A stretch of 30,000 nt of DNA. It comes from Adiantum capillus-veneris. Lineage: Eukaryota; Streptophyta; Polypodiopsida; Polypodiales; Pteridaceae. The stretch lies in the NCBI GenBank assembly GCA_014529385.2, contig CM043942.1, forward strand, positions 22,553,991 through 22,583,990. Direction: 5' to 3'. Shown one piece after another: positions 10,395 to 19,133 of this stretch. How positions within the stretch are numbered: the first letter of the stretch is position 1; every line of letters starts with the position of its first letter. Position numbers and translations under genes: made by a program. A model generated the notes under the pieces. The model saw nothing but the letters and a program-made list of their open reading frames with translations. It had not been told where the DNA came from and did not search any database.

Positions 10395-10455
10395 AGTATC
10401 ATCACCTGTAGTGACAAACTCATCCTCTTCTAATTTCTCTTTTCTATCAAACCAT

Positions 10456-11561
10456 TCACCATGTCATATGATTTGTGGCACCACTATCTAAATACCAATC
10501 ATCTGTATGATGTGGCTCCACCATGCTTCCAACAACATGCTCCATAGGAAATAAATGTCCACTCGATCTATTGTCATATATATTTTGATCATGAGGATTG
10601 TATCCAGCAAAGTTTCCTCCATGTCTGTCATAACCTCGGCCTCTTTCACTATGATCACGATTTTGATTTAGCCTCGTATAACATTCTCTTTCAAAGTGAC
10701 CATAAATGCCACATATGTTACAATATCCATCTCTTTGAGGATGTACAAATCGTCCACCTCCATGTCCACGAAGTCGGGCTCTTCCCTTGCCTCTTTGGCT
10801 ATAATCATTGTAACTTTGACTTTGTTGGTTTTTCCATTAACCTCTTCCAGCATTGTTTCCATGACCATAGTTTCCTCTTCTACCTCTATTGTTTCCATGA
10901 TCTCTAGAGTAAAAAACTTGATCTCTGGTATTGTTATTTGATGTAGAAGGACCTGACTTGCCTAACTTCACCTCTTCTTGCAAACAAAGGTTTACTAACT
11001 CTTCAAAATTAGGCATGTGTCCTCGAACAGATATAGATGTATCCAATGACTTGTATTCCGGTCCCAAACCATTCAATGTCACTGAAACTAAGTCATCATC
11101 TGGAACTTCAACATTAATGCTCGCAAGATCTTCCTGTATTTGCTTTATCTCTGTCATATAATCTGATATGGATCTATTTCCTCGCCATACACAATGTAAC
11201 CTTTGCTACAAGTGAACTTTTCGTGGTTCTGTATTGGAGCTGTTCATTCTTGCTAGTATCTCCCATGCTTCCTTTGGAGATTGAGCATTTTTCACATGTG
11301 GTATAAAGAAGTCACTAATGCATAGTGAAATCCAATGCATCACTTTCCTTGAATTCTCGATCCACTTCTTGTAAGCTTCTACTCCTGCTTGCCATGTTTT
11401 ATGTGCTTCAACATTCTCTCTATTTGGTTCCAAACCAACCTCGGGAAACTCTTGTTCACCTGTAATATAAAGTTCTCCATCCTGTAAGACCATATGTTGT
11501 ATTTCTCTCTGGTAAGCTTCTCTCCAACAATCTGTGTGACTTGAGTTGAGCTTTCTGCCAT
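10456..11561 (-). pseudogene. gag: Copia gag and protease
   Basis: The likely start is the ATG at 11561 (MAESSTQV), which leads into LTREKYNIWSYRMENFIL, the usual Copia gag N-terminus. The frame shifts near 11490 and then stays constant to 10456, apart from stops at 11206-11208 and 10837-10839. Along it are WEILARMNSS, a GLGPEYKSL block, a Gly/Arg/Asn-rich linker, a CCHC zinc knuckle at 10681-10722 (CNICGIYGHFEREC, the full C-x2-C-x4-H-x4-C form) and the protease motif WYLDSGATNHMT with its catalytic Asp at 10486-10488. A TGA at 10456-10458 falls shortly after the active site, and the rest of protease continues in the integrase frame. Confidence 0.88.
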
Positions 11562-12451
11562 CTTCACTCTCTCAATTTCTTCCAAAGGATTTTGACAAAA
11601 TTTCGACAGAATTTCGTTTGTATTTGGACAATATCTCAAGTGACAATCTCAACCAAAGTGCTCATAAACACTGACAGAAAATCTCTCACTGCCAAGGGAA
11701 AATCCACTGACTCACTTTGCGAGAGACTGACTCAGTACTATACATAAATACTCTAAAACAATGTCCACATGGACCTGTATGCAAATGCAATCCATACGCT
11801 GTCCTGTACCACATATCCATACATCCACCTTCTTCCCATAGTCGTAAACGACATATGAGGTCTTTCGCGGGGCCAGTCGCGGGTTCGCTCTAGTACCCAA
11901 TCCACCTTGCCAAGGTACCAAAGCTCCCAAGGCAAGGCTTCAAAAAACCTCACTAGACCCTCACAAAGGCTGCAGTTTTCCAAAATACATTAACCGCATA
12001 TCCATACATAACCACAAAGTACTCAATCTAACAATATAACCGCCTCAACTTCTTCCCACAACCTTTCTTACATATTCGGTTGTCCATAACAGACCCACAA
12101 CAACCAAACATAATCTTCGATAACACAATATCATGATGCAAAAGCTCTATGTCGCTCTCCAATACCTGTGTAAATGCTGAATTCTTCACCTGTAACCTAT
12201 AAATCTACTTCCGAGTGCAAAACTGGACATCTCCTATGCTTGTGTGAGCTGGCTGTTTGCAGCAGAAAATTACAAATTTTGGCAAATCTGAGTATGCCAA
12301 TGCGTCCGGAATGCCCAAAAACATAAAGATAGACTCCTGGATCACTGTATTCCGAGTGCGGGTGAGGGAGTTATGACAAAAAAAACCTCTCTTTTTTGCT
12401 GTTTTTCAGAGCTGCGGAAACCTGTGTATTGACTGTAGCTCCTTAAAATGA
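11562..12451 (-). other. Copia 5' untranslated leader
   Basis: About 0.9 kb lies between the PBS and the gag start. I see no protein in it; short open frames at 11712-11983 are fortuitous. It is long for a Copia leader, and part of it (about 12250-12420) resembles 26080-26240 by eye, sharing GGAATG...CCAAAA and TAGACTC(C/T)TGGATCA in the same order and distance from a PBS. This ties the second remnant to this family. Confidence 0.6.
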
Positions 12452-12463
12452 GCTCTGATACCA
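12452..12463 (-). other. Primer-binding site, initiator tRNA-Met type
   Basis: The minus strand reads TGGTATCAGAGC, the standard plant Copia PBS complementary to the 3' end of initiator tRNA-Met, three bases inside the 5' LTR. This sets element orientation and the inner LTR edge at 12467. Confidence 0.93.
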
Positions 12464-12466
12464 CTT

Positions 12467-12700
12467 TGTAGAGTGCGCAGGTGATGGATAAGGTAGAAAA
12501 GAAGACTACTTACATACACCAACACAGATCGAGACACACACACACACAATCGTTACCTTGCACAGCAGCCATTCAACGTGCTGCTCTCACTCTTCTTCTC
12601 TTTTTAACTATTATCCAAAGTATATTTACAACATAGTATAGTCAGTGTCCGGCCGCACATAGCACAATGGACATATTCTTTAACATCATATTCTTTAACA
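12467..12700 (-). repeat. 5' LTR of the Copia element, with a 15-base end duplication
   Basis: Positions 12467-12685 match the 3' LTR. The end motif ATATTCTTTAACA is then repeated after two bases, so the sequence reaches 12700. The exact TSD copy AAAGG follows 12700 and not 12685, so the extra 15 bases belong to the element. The 3' LTR carries only one copy of this end. Confidence 0.88.
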
Positions 12701-12705
12701 AAAGG
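12701..12705. repeat. Target-site duplication, right copy (AAAGG)
   Basis: It is identical to 6953-6957 and directly adjoins the outer end of the 5' LTR. Its codon position (the end of an ACC TTT pair in the minus gag frame) matches that of the left copy, so the two gag halves rejoin without a frame change. Confidence 0.9.
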
Positions 12706-14014
12706 TTGCTACATGATCCCTAGGATCTCTGTTTCCTGTGTATTTTTCGTTTACCCATTTTTGCACCTGGGAAGGTCTAGTTCTACGATGGTCTACAAAT
12801 CTCATCATTGGTTCTCCTCGTCCTACTCGATATACCTCCCCTGGCCTTCGCTAGTGGGAGGGTTCCTCTCCTACAGGTGCCCCTAAACCATAATTTCTAA
12901 TGGTTCTTGCAAGAGGTGGTTCATCTCTTCGAACTCGTTCTAAGGGTTGTCTTCCAGGCTCTGCCGACTCTTGAGTTCTTGGCTTACTCTCGCTTTGATA
13001 CTGTGAATAGAGTGGTGGTTCTTGTAAATCTCTTAGCCCTCTTGCGGCTGGATAACCATCTCTATTTTGGTCTTGTTCTAATGTCGCACTTTGTTGAATC
13101 CATGCCTGCAATGATGGTTGGGTTGCTTGTTAGTTCTGGTCGTTGAATGTCTGTTGTCGATTAGAATGTGATGTTGTCTCGTACTCTTCTGAAAATGGAT
13201 TTGTTGACTTGCTAGGGGTATAGGTGGACCTTGGTACTTCTTCGGGGGCATATGTTGATGTTTCTGGAACTGTTGCCTTTTCTACCTCCTCTGGGAGAAT
13301 TCGTTTGTATTCTCACCCGTACCTGTCAACAAAAATGATATCCTTCCCCATAGCAATTTCATAAGAGAATAAGTAAAGAACCTTGTCTTTGCTTAATTCA
13401 TTTGGGTAGGGTTCTTTGCATCGAAAATAAGAGACTACTCCCTCGCTCTCATGCTTGTAAATTCCCACATTCTCATTATAGGTAGAGATCCTGGTTGTTT
13501 TTTTATCATGCATAAAAAGAGCTCCAGGTCGATCAATTTTTGGAGGCGGCTCTTGAGCCTCTGAGACCATTTTTCCTTTTGCCACATTATCTTCATATAT
13601 GTTGTAATCCTTAGGGTTACTAACTATCAAATAGTGGTTCCCCTTTTCTTCTCGGAATCTATCTCCATCATCATAGACTCGAATTATCTCCGGTCTCTGA
13701 GAAGGTCTTTCTTCTATACAAATACACTTGCGTCCCTAATAGTCAGAATAAACTAGGGCTCCCCTAGAGTTTGTTCCTTCTAAGAAGATTATAGTGAACT
13801 TGGCATCGTTCAAAGGGTTTTGGGAGGTACTTCCTCCTAGCATTGGTCCTTCACCGGAGAAACCTCCTGGCTGTTGACTACCCATCATGAAGAAGGACTT
13901 ATCTGATGAAGTGTCAGTATCACTACCCTCCTCAATGATCACTGCTAATGGATCTAGCCTTGCCTGAGTTACGCTCTCCTCAGTGGACACTAAGCTACCT
14001 TGATCACCTGCCAC
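12701..14014 (-). pseudogene. gag: Ty3/Gypsy-type gag, N-terminal half, right of the Copia insertion
   Basis: A single minus frame runs 1.3 kb from an ATG at 14014 (MAGDQGSLVSTEE) to the insertion point, with no frameshift but four stops: 13736-13738 (TAG), 13313-13315 (TGA), 13130-13132 (TAA) and 12851-12853 (TAG). Each could come from CAG, CGA or CAA by one C-to-T change. The protein is acidic and low-complexity at first (EEGSDTDTSSDKS), then rich in Tyr, Lys and Pro, then Arg-rich (RRPGEVYRVGRGEP), and ends in EKYTGNRDPRDHV, which leads into the capsid-like region on the left side of the insertion. The N-terminal 300 codons are not a domain I know. Assignment to gag rests on continuity with the capsid and zinc knuckles. 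Confidence 0.78.
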
Positions 14015-14461
14015 TTTTTGGTCTCTAAGAATGTGTCTTCCTTATCTTAAATTCATCAATTTATCACAAATCCAACCACTCACCTGGCAAGGGATCAGTT
14101 TCCGCACAACTTCTTGTCTTGCTGTTGAATATACCTGTACACAAGCGTTTAATTTTGGCAATCGAATCAAATCATTTAACCGCTAGAGGTGGTCTTAGTA
14201 ATGATTGGTATAATTGGAGGGTTAACCCCAACCACTACTATACTCTATACACTTCGGATGTTCTTGATTAGGTCTGCTAATCTGGAACTGTACACCACCT
14301 AAGTGTTTATCACTCTAGAGGGAAAGTATTAATTCCATCTTTGCTCCGTCAAAAGGTCAAACAAGGTCCAATTTCACTTCTGAAAGAAGTTATGGAACTC
14401 TTAAGTCGATTGGAACATCACTCTATGTCCACAGTCAGATTTTGACTTCAATAAGCCCCTG

Positions 14462-15607
14462 TAAACATCCTACGCGTAGCATGTCTACCTACTCTGTTTT
14501 GGCTGAAATTTTCACTATAGATTCCCCTTGATGTGCTGAGTCCACAGTTGTTCTCACTTTTTGATTTGGACACCTATAAGTTGTCCAATTGATTAGAAAT
14601 CTGTTCCAACAGCCTGATGTTGATCTGACCAGCCAAATCAACTCCAATTTGGACTAAAACTGACTAGGAGGCTTGCCTAAGGCTATACAACACCCTACTA
14701 TGTCCAAAGTCAGATTTTGACTTTAATATCATGCCTTAGATATACTCCGCGTAGCATGTCTAACTGCTCCAAATTCAACCAGAGACTCCCCTTAGGTGTT
14801 GATCACTCTGGTATGCTCATAGTTGGATTTGGAGTGCTAAATCATTGTTAACACATCCTACACGTAGGATGTCTAAGTGCTCTGTTTCACTCCAAACTTG
14901 AGCCACAGCTTCCCCTTGATGTCAGCAACCCAATGCTATACTTAGATTTTAGTTTGGATTTCAAAAGACCCCAAATTTAGCTATTCTAGCCTTTTTCGGT
15001 CAAAAATGTTAAAGTCTGCTTAAAACCCAATTTTCTCACCCAATTGAGATAAAAACTTTCTCATGCACTCAATAAATCATGTAGATCATGCTCATGAAGA
15101 CATCCTATGGTTTTGGACTTAAAATAATGCCTTGGCACAATTTTGGATAAGATGTGTGGCAATTTCCGTCTTTTGGCCTTATCCTGTCAAGATATGGTCA
15201 AGTTCCCCCTTCCAGGTGAATATAGGGTAATTGCTACCTTCTAAACACACTGGTCAACTCAGATTTTCAAAACTCTCACCAGAACACCCTGTAGACATCC
15301 TACGCGTAGGATGTCTACTGCTCCTTTTCTCAGACTAAAGTGCTACTTTGCCTTCCCTATGCTCTCCGAAAGTGCCAATATGCCTTACAAGTGCAAAAAT
15401 ATGCAAATTTCTCTCAATTTAAACCTTTTCTGAACTTTTACGTTTTCTGAGTCCGCCTTTTAGCTTTTGGGCAATCCAATAAGGGAAAACACTCAAGTCT
15501 ATATGTTACTAGATTGAAACCCACCCTTTGAACACGCAGGTGACCTCAGTTTCCCCAAGTTCCCTGCTAAAATCCCCCTGGAGACATGCTACGCGTAGGA
15601 TGTCTAC
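14462..15607. repeat. Cluster of five palindromes, consensus GTAGACATCCTACG plus its reverse complement
   Basis: Copies are at 14462-14487 (one arm has GCATGT for GGATGT), 14742-14761 (left arm worn), 14851-14874 (central CACG), 15291-15318 (perfect over 28 bases) and 15582-15607 (left arm has ATGCT). The outer arms are better kept than chance for non-coding DNA in which the intervening sequence has drifted strongly. The centre is CGCG or CACG. On RNA each copy could fold as a strong hairpin; on DNA it is a two-fold symmetric site. Confidence 0.85.
15291..15318. repeat. Perfect 28-base palindrome
   Basis: GTAGACATCCTACG is followed without spacer by CGTAGGATGTCTAC, its exact reverse complement. 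It is the best copy of the recurring motif and serves as the reference for the others. The central ACGCGT is a six-base palindrome of its own. Confidence 0.95.
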
Positions 15608-16082
15608 TATCTTAAAGTTTAAATTTTTTCTGACAGAAGTACTTCCTATGCTCTACATCTCTCTCAGAAATACTCACAGAAACTTTTGAACTTCAATTAA
15701 GCTTCTAAACACTCTTTTTCGTCTTTTACAACTCTTTGATGAGCCTAACAGCAAATATAACATGCATGAAGTGCTCCAAATCATAAATCATGATGTCCTA
15801 CTTACCCTACTCCTACTCATCATGTGAGATGGTGATTTTGGTGTCTCGGTTGCTTCCTAGCCTCCCTGGACTCTCAAGCTATCCTTTCACCGCCTTTACC
15901 ACTCCAACTCCTACTCTCCTACCTAATAGTACGTAAGTCGAAGGATCTAGGCCAGACACTCGCTCCCTAGACTCCTCCTAAGACCGAGAGAGTCCCCCAC
16001 CCTTTGATCCTATCTAAATGTAAAATAACCAAAGAATCCCTATCCTCAAGGACTAGTCTCGGTCACCTACCTAGGGTTTTCA

Positions 16083-16100
16083 TCTCCGACAACGGTGCCA
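16083..16100 (-). other. Primer-binding site, tRNA-Asp type
   Basis: The minus strand reads TGGCACCGTTGTCGGAGA, close to the TGGCGCCGTTGTCGGGGA-type site of Athila/Tat/Ogre Gypsy elements, with two differences. It lies one base inside the LTR edge at 16102. It gives the gag-only element its minus orientation and its lineage hint. The inner bases CCGACAAC pair with GTTGTCGG at the LTR end across the boundary. Confidence 0.8.
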
Positions 16101-16101
16101 A

Positions 16102-17033
16102 TGTTGTCGGATACACCGCGACACACGTCAGCACACCGAGAACTCACCTAACAAGATTTGTCAGCTAAGGACGAAGCTCGACCCGCAGGCGCGTGGAAGC
16201 AAGCATAGGGTGTCAACCTACACTCAACTGGCTATTGAATAATTCCTACAGAGGTCTCCACCCAATGTTTAAGTTACAGCCTTCAAGAGTACACAAGAGG
16301 AGATTTCCTACAATGCTTTCAAGAGCCAAATACCCATCAAACGTTCTCGAAACGCTATGGAACTTAAAGGAAACCCTATTAACACCAATAGGTCGCTCTC
16401 TCTAAGGGCCGTGACCCAAAACCCAAACCCTAAACACCCGGTGCAAAATCACGTAGGATGTCTAACAGGTTTTTTCAAGTCGTCATTTTTGAAAACTAAA
16501 GTGCCTAATGTGTAGCTCTACTCATTGCAAACGCGTGGATATGTTGAAATGCAAAAACAGACAACGTATGCTCACCGAATCACCAGATATAGCTCATGGA
16601 TTGATCTCGCAAAATCGGGTCGTACACCTGCAATGTAAGTGTTGGCGCGTAGCTCTCTTCAGGGGCAACACACTGCACTTCTTCACACTTGATTCCGACC
16701 ACCAGTGCCCGCATAGCATCAAGATAAACTCTCACTCTTTCTCGTACACAGAGTACGCTCAACTCACACAGACAAAACTTATAAAAATGACAAAAGGTTT
16801 TTTGCGCTAAGGTCAAAAGTGGTATAAATACCTTACAATCTCAAACCCTAATGTTCCAATTTAACCATTTACTAAGTCTAAATGTCAAAAATGGGATACA
16901 ATTTGAAAGCTTCTGCAAGCCCCACTATTACAAAGGTGAAATGACGGTTTCTTCTCAATTAAGGAATGATTACAAAGGAAATTAGTATCCCGTCGGGCAA
17001 TCATCTCCCGGTGGGTGTGTCCAGCCGCTAACA
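16102..17033 (-). repeat. 5' LTR of the gag-only Gypsy element
   Basis: The inner edge is firm: the TG at 16102 abuts the PBS. The outer edge at 17033 is my best estimate, where CCGCTAACA gives a TGTT...AACA inverted end; its TSD would be GTGAA at 17034. The LTR would be 932 bases. It holds a half-copy of the palindrome at 16451-16466, a TATA-like GGTATTTATACC at 16821-16832 and two telo-box motifs. Open frames at 16193-16405 and 16508-16816 have no protein features. The partner LTR on the left is not visible in the window, so the element is truncated or its 3' LTR is too diverged to recognise. Confidence 0.6.
16821..16851 (-). promoter_or_regulatory. Putative LTR promoter: TATA-like box with a telo box upstream
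   Basis: On the minus strand a telo box (AAACCCTAA on the plus strand, 16843-16851) lies about ten bases upstream of GGTATTTATACC (16821-16832). A second telo box is at 16425-16433. Telo boxes occur in promoters of growth-linked plant genes. The TATA-like sequence is near-palindromic and not a perfect TATAAA on this strand, so the call is tentative. Confidence 0.35.
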
Positions 17034-17076
17034 GTGAATATCAAGGTTGCAAGAAGTGTGTGAATGTCTTTCATAG

Positions 17077-17631
17077 CAGTATAAAGATGAGTTTAATGAT
17101 TGTCTCAGTGATGATGATTCTGAATGTTGTTTTCAACAACCTGTTATTGTTTCCAACATAAAACATCCTCAAGTTGTCAGTTTTCAATTACCAATAGTTT
17201 TTCAAGCACTTGCAATTTCAAAACCTGAGTTTTCAAAGCCTGAATCTGATTTTTTAGCACCTAAAGTTTTTCAACCTAATTTTGATGTTCTTGATGAATA
17301 TGGGATCGAAGCTGTAGATATAAATATTACTAAAGAAAAGGAGTTTGTTCAAGAAGGAGATATTGTTCAAAGCAAGGGAGATGAAGTCCAAAAGATGATG
17401 GAGGAAGGAGGAGGAAGATTGGATCAATTCAAGAGCCAAGAGAGCCAAGAGGCTTGCCAACTATCCCCAAACCTCACATCAAAGAGACTCACCTCTTTGA
17501 AGGAAGAGAATGAAAGTTACCCAAAAGAAGAATTGATGATTGAAGAGAAGGTAATCCAAGTGGGGGGTGAGCCAAAGAAGCCACCAATATCCCATACAAA
17601 CCCATATACCAACATTGGACATCAATCTTGA
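17077..17631 (+). CDS. Acidic protein fragment, unrecognised
   Basis: A 184-codon frame is open from CAG at 17077 to the stop at 17629-17631. It has no Met near its beginning; the bases before it, GTCTTTCATAG, could be a splice acceptor, and the TAG at 17074-17076 closes the frame upstream. Composition is acidic and Phe/Pro-rich (FNDCLSDDDSECCF, KPEFSKPESDFLAPKVF), then Glu/Lys-rich (MMEEGGGRLDQ, LKEENESYPKEELMIEEK). I recognise no domain. It begins 43 bases beyond the Gypsy LTR, so it may be the surviving part of a gene or element interrupted by it. Downstream the coding sense continues in other frames. Confidence 0.4.
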   Translation, partial: QYKDEFNDCLSDDDSECCFQQPVIVSNIKHPQVVSFQLPIVFQALAISKPEFSKPESDFLAPKVFQPNFDVLDEYGIEAVDINITKEKEFVQEGDIVQSKGDEVQKMMEEGGGRLDQFKSQESQEACQLSPNLTSKRLTSLKEENESYPKEELMIEEKVIQVGGEPKKPPISHTNPYTNIGHQS

Positions 17632-18264
17632 AGAGGTTGATATTCACGGAAAGATCATATTACAGTGTAATGAAGTGGAAGATATGAAGATAGACGAAGA
17701 AATAAGGTATGTTTATGATGAGGATGATGTGATGAATCTGTTTTTGATGTATCTTGATGAGGAGTATCTTGCAAGTGACACTCAGGAAGGTGTTTCTGTT
17801 GATGGAGAAGTGTTTGTGGAGTCTTGAAGACTGAAAACCAATTTCCAAGAGTGGATATGAGTTGGGAAGACAAGGATCTTGAATTTCAGGTCCCTAAATT
17901 GTAAGTTTTGATGTCGAAGGTTCCTAATTTACAGAGTTCCACAATTTAGATCCCTGATCGTGAGAATATTGATTTGCAAAGAAGTTATGTACCTGAATTT
18001 ACTGAATTTCAAAATCTTGTTGTTTCTCAAGTGGAGATGATCAACAATCTCTCATTAGAGTTGAAGTGTGAGAGACATTCAAGTATGGTTGCAGCAAATG
18101 ACACGGTTTCCAAAATCAACCAACTTCAAGAAGAGAAGGCTTCATTGATGGTGGAGTTTTCCCAGGTTCAAGTTAAAGCAATTTGCATATTTCTTATTGT
18201 TGTGAAGCTAATGATTCTCTTAAGCAAGTTGTTTTGGACAAAAATAATCAAATTGAGGATTTGA
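17567..18264 (+). pseudogene. Decayed continuation of the acidic coding region, with coiled coil
   Basis: A frame at 17567-17827 encodes acidic sequence (DINLEEVDIHGKI, IDEEIRYVYDEDDVMNLFL). After stops, a frame at 17974-18264 reads FQNLVVSQVEMINNLSLELK and TVSKINQLQEEKASLMVEF, a likely coiled coil. The frames differ, so at least one indel separates them. There is no known domain. The same strand and similar codon use link it to the fragment before and the ones after. Confidence 0.4.
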
Positions 18265-18284
18265 ATGTTTAACTTACTAGAATC

Positions 18285-18880
18285 GTGAATATGGAGTCTT
18301 ATTCAAACCTTGATATTATGGAAGGTTTCTTGAACGATGATGTTGCCTTGAGTGATCTTTATGATGTTGGTTCTTTTGAGAATTCATTCATGGAGATTGG
18401 AAGTGCATCTTTTTCTAAGGAAGATCAATTTCCTGATGATATTCTTGATTATGTATACCAAGTTCTTGATGTCAATGTTTTGTTGATACTGAGGAGATGG
18501 TTCTGACTGATGATTATGCAAGCCTTTTGCAAGTTCTTGATTATGGTGAAGTGGGTTTTCCTGAAGATGGTTCTATATTTGTATGTGATGTTGCTGATGG
18601 AGGAGATGATGTTGATATTCTTATATCTCACTGGTTTTATGTCTTCATGCTTGATGACATAAGGGAAGAGTTTCAAGGAGCAAAAGTGAAAAGTTTCCAA
18701 TTTCAGGAAGATATTAGTGATTGGAGTGTTTTGCAGACAAAAAGTGGATTTCTTTATGTTTTTGAGGGGGCATATGAGCAAGCCATCTTGGTGGTGCTTT
18801 TTATGTGTGCAGGAGAGTCCAACTGGTTATTGTTATGCTTTGAATCAGATCAATTTGATGAAGAAGCAGATCAGTTTTAG
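18285..18880 (+). pseudogene. Decayed acidic coding region, continued
   Basis: Two frames, 18285-18506 and 18497-18880, are joined by a frameshift near 18480-18500. They encode acidic, Phe/Leu-rich sequence (NDDVALSDLYDVGSFENSF, DQFPDDILDYVYQVLDVNV; then EMVLTDDYASLLQVLDYGEVG, VADGGDDVDILISHWFYVF). The frame ends FDEEADQF. The regular spacing of Asp-rich stretches suggests a repetitive protein, but I cannot name it. Confidence 0.4.
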
Positions 18881-19133
18881 TGTTTCTTAAATCAAGATTT
18901 TTAGGATAATCAATTGTTTTAGACATACTAAGTCTAATTTAGGTTTTGAAGTGTTTCATCTACATGCAGAGATGTTGGATATTCTCAAGAGGAAGTGTCT
19001 AATAGTTGCAAATTTTGCATCCTATCTTGAATATTTCTTCAACTTTTTTGAGGAATCTGAAATTGAACCTAAATCTGAACCCAAACTCGTTTTTAGTTTC
19101 TTGAATTTTGAGTGTGCAAATTAGATTTTGTAG

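Larger units (their letters stand above)
6958..12700 (-). mobile_element. Complete Ty1/Copia LTR retrotransposon nested in the Gypsy-type gag
   Basis: The element is 5743 bases, read right to left: 5' LTR (12467-12700), PBS, 0.9 kb leader, gag, protease, integrase, reverse transcriptase, RNase H, polypurine tract, 3' LTR (6958-7178), with a 5-base TSD on both sides. Integrase preceding reverse transcriptase is the defining Copia order. The LTRs are short (about 220 bases) and differ by roughly a dozen substitutions plus a CA-repeat length difference, so the insertion is not recent. The single long ORF is broken by a frameshift in gag, stops in gag-protease, shifts before and after integrase, and a fold-back duplication in reverse transcriptase. 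The copy is therefore complete in structure but should be inactive. It lies in the same orientation as the gag it interrupts. Confidence 0.95.
14015..16082 (-). other. Leader of the gag-only element, with diverged tandem repeats
   Basis: About 2 kb of non-coding sequence lies between the PBS and gag. It contains repeated modules: a CAGATTTTGACTT-like stretch (14435 and 14710), the palindrome, then TGCTCTGTTT-like and TCCCCTTGATGT-like words (about 14528, 14781 and 14911). Palindrome centres are near 14475, 14752, 14863, 15305 and 15594, so the spacing is irregular and the array has lost or gained parts. No open frame of note. Long repeat-bearing untranslated regions are known in the Tat/Ogre branch of Gypsy elements, which fits the PBS type. 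Confidence 0.65.

Noticed and set aside
12467-12685. Right LTR ending at 12685, where it stops matching the left LTR
   Set aside because: No TSD fits there, while AAAGG after 12700 matches 6953-6957 exactly.
14462-15607. CRISPR-like array or integron sites
   Set aside because: The repeat spacing is irregular, the repeats are full palindromes, and the setting is a plant retroelement leader.
16193-16816. Open plus and minus frames within the Gypsy LTR
   Set aside because: They lie wholly inside the LTR, have no domain and no protein-like composition.
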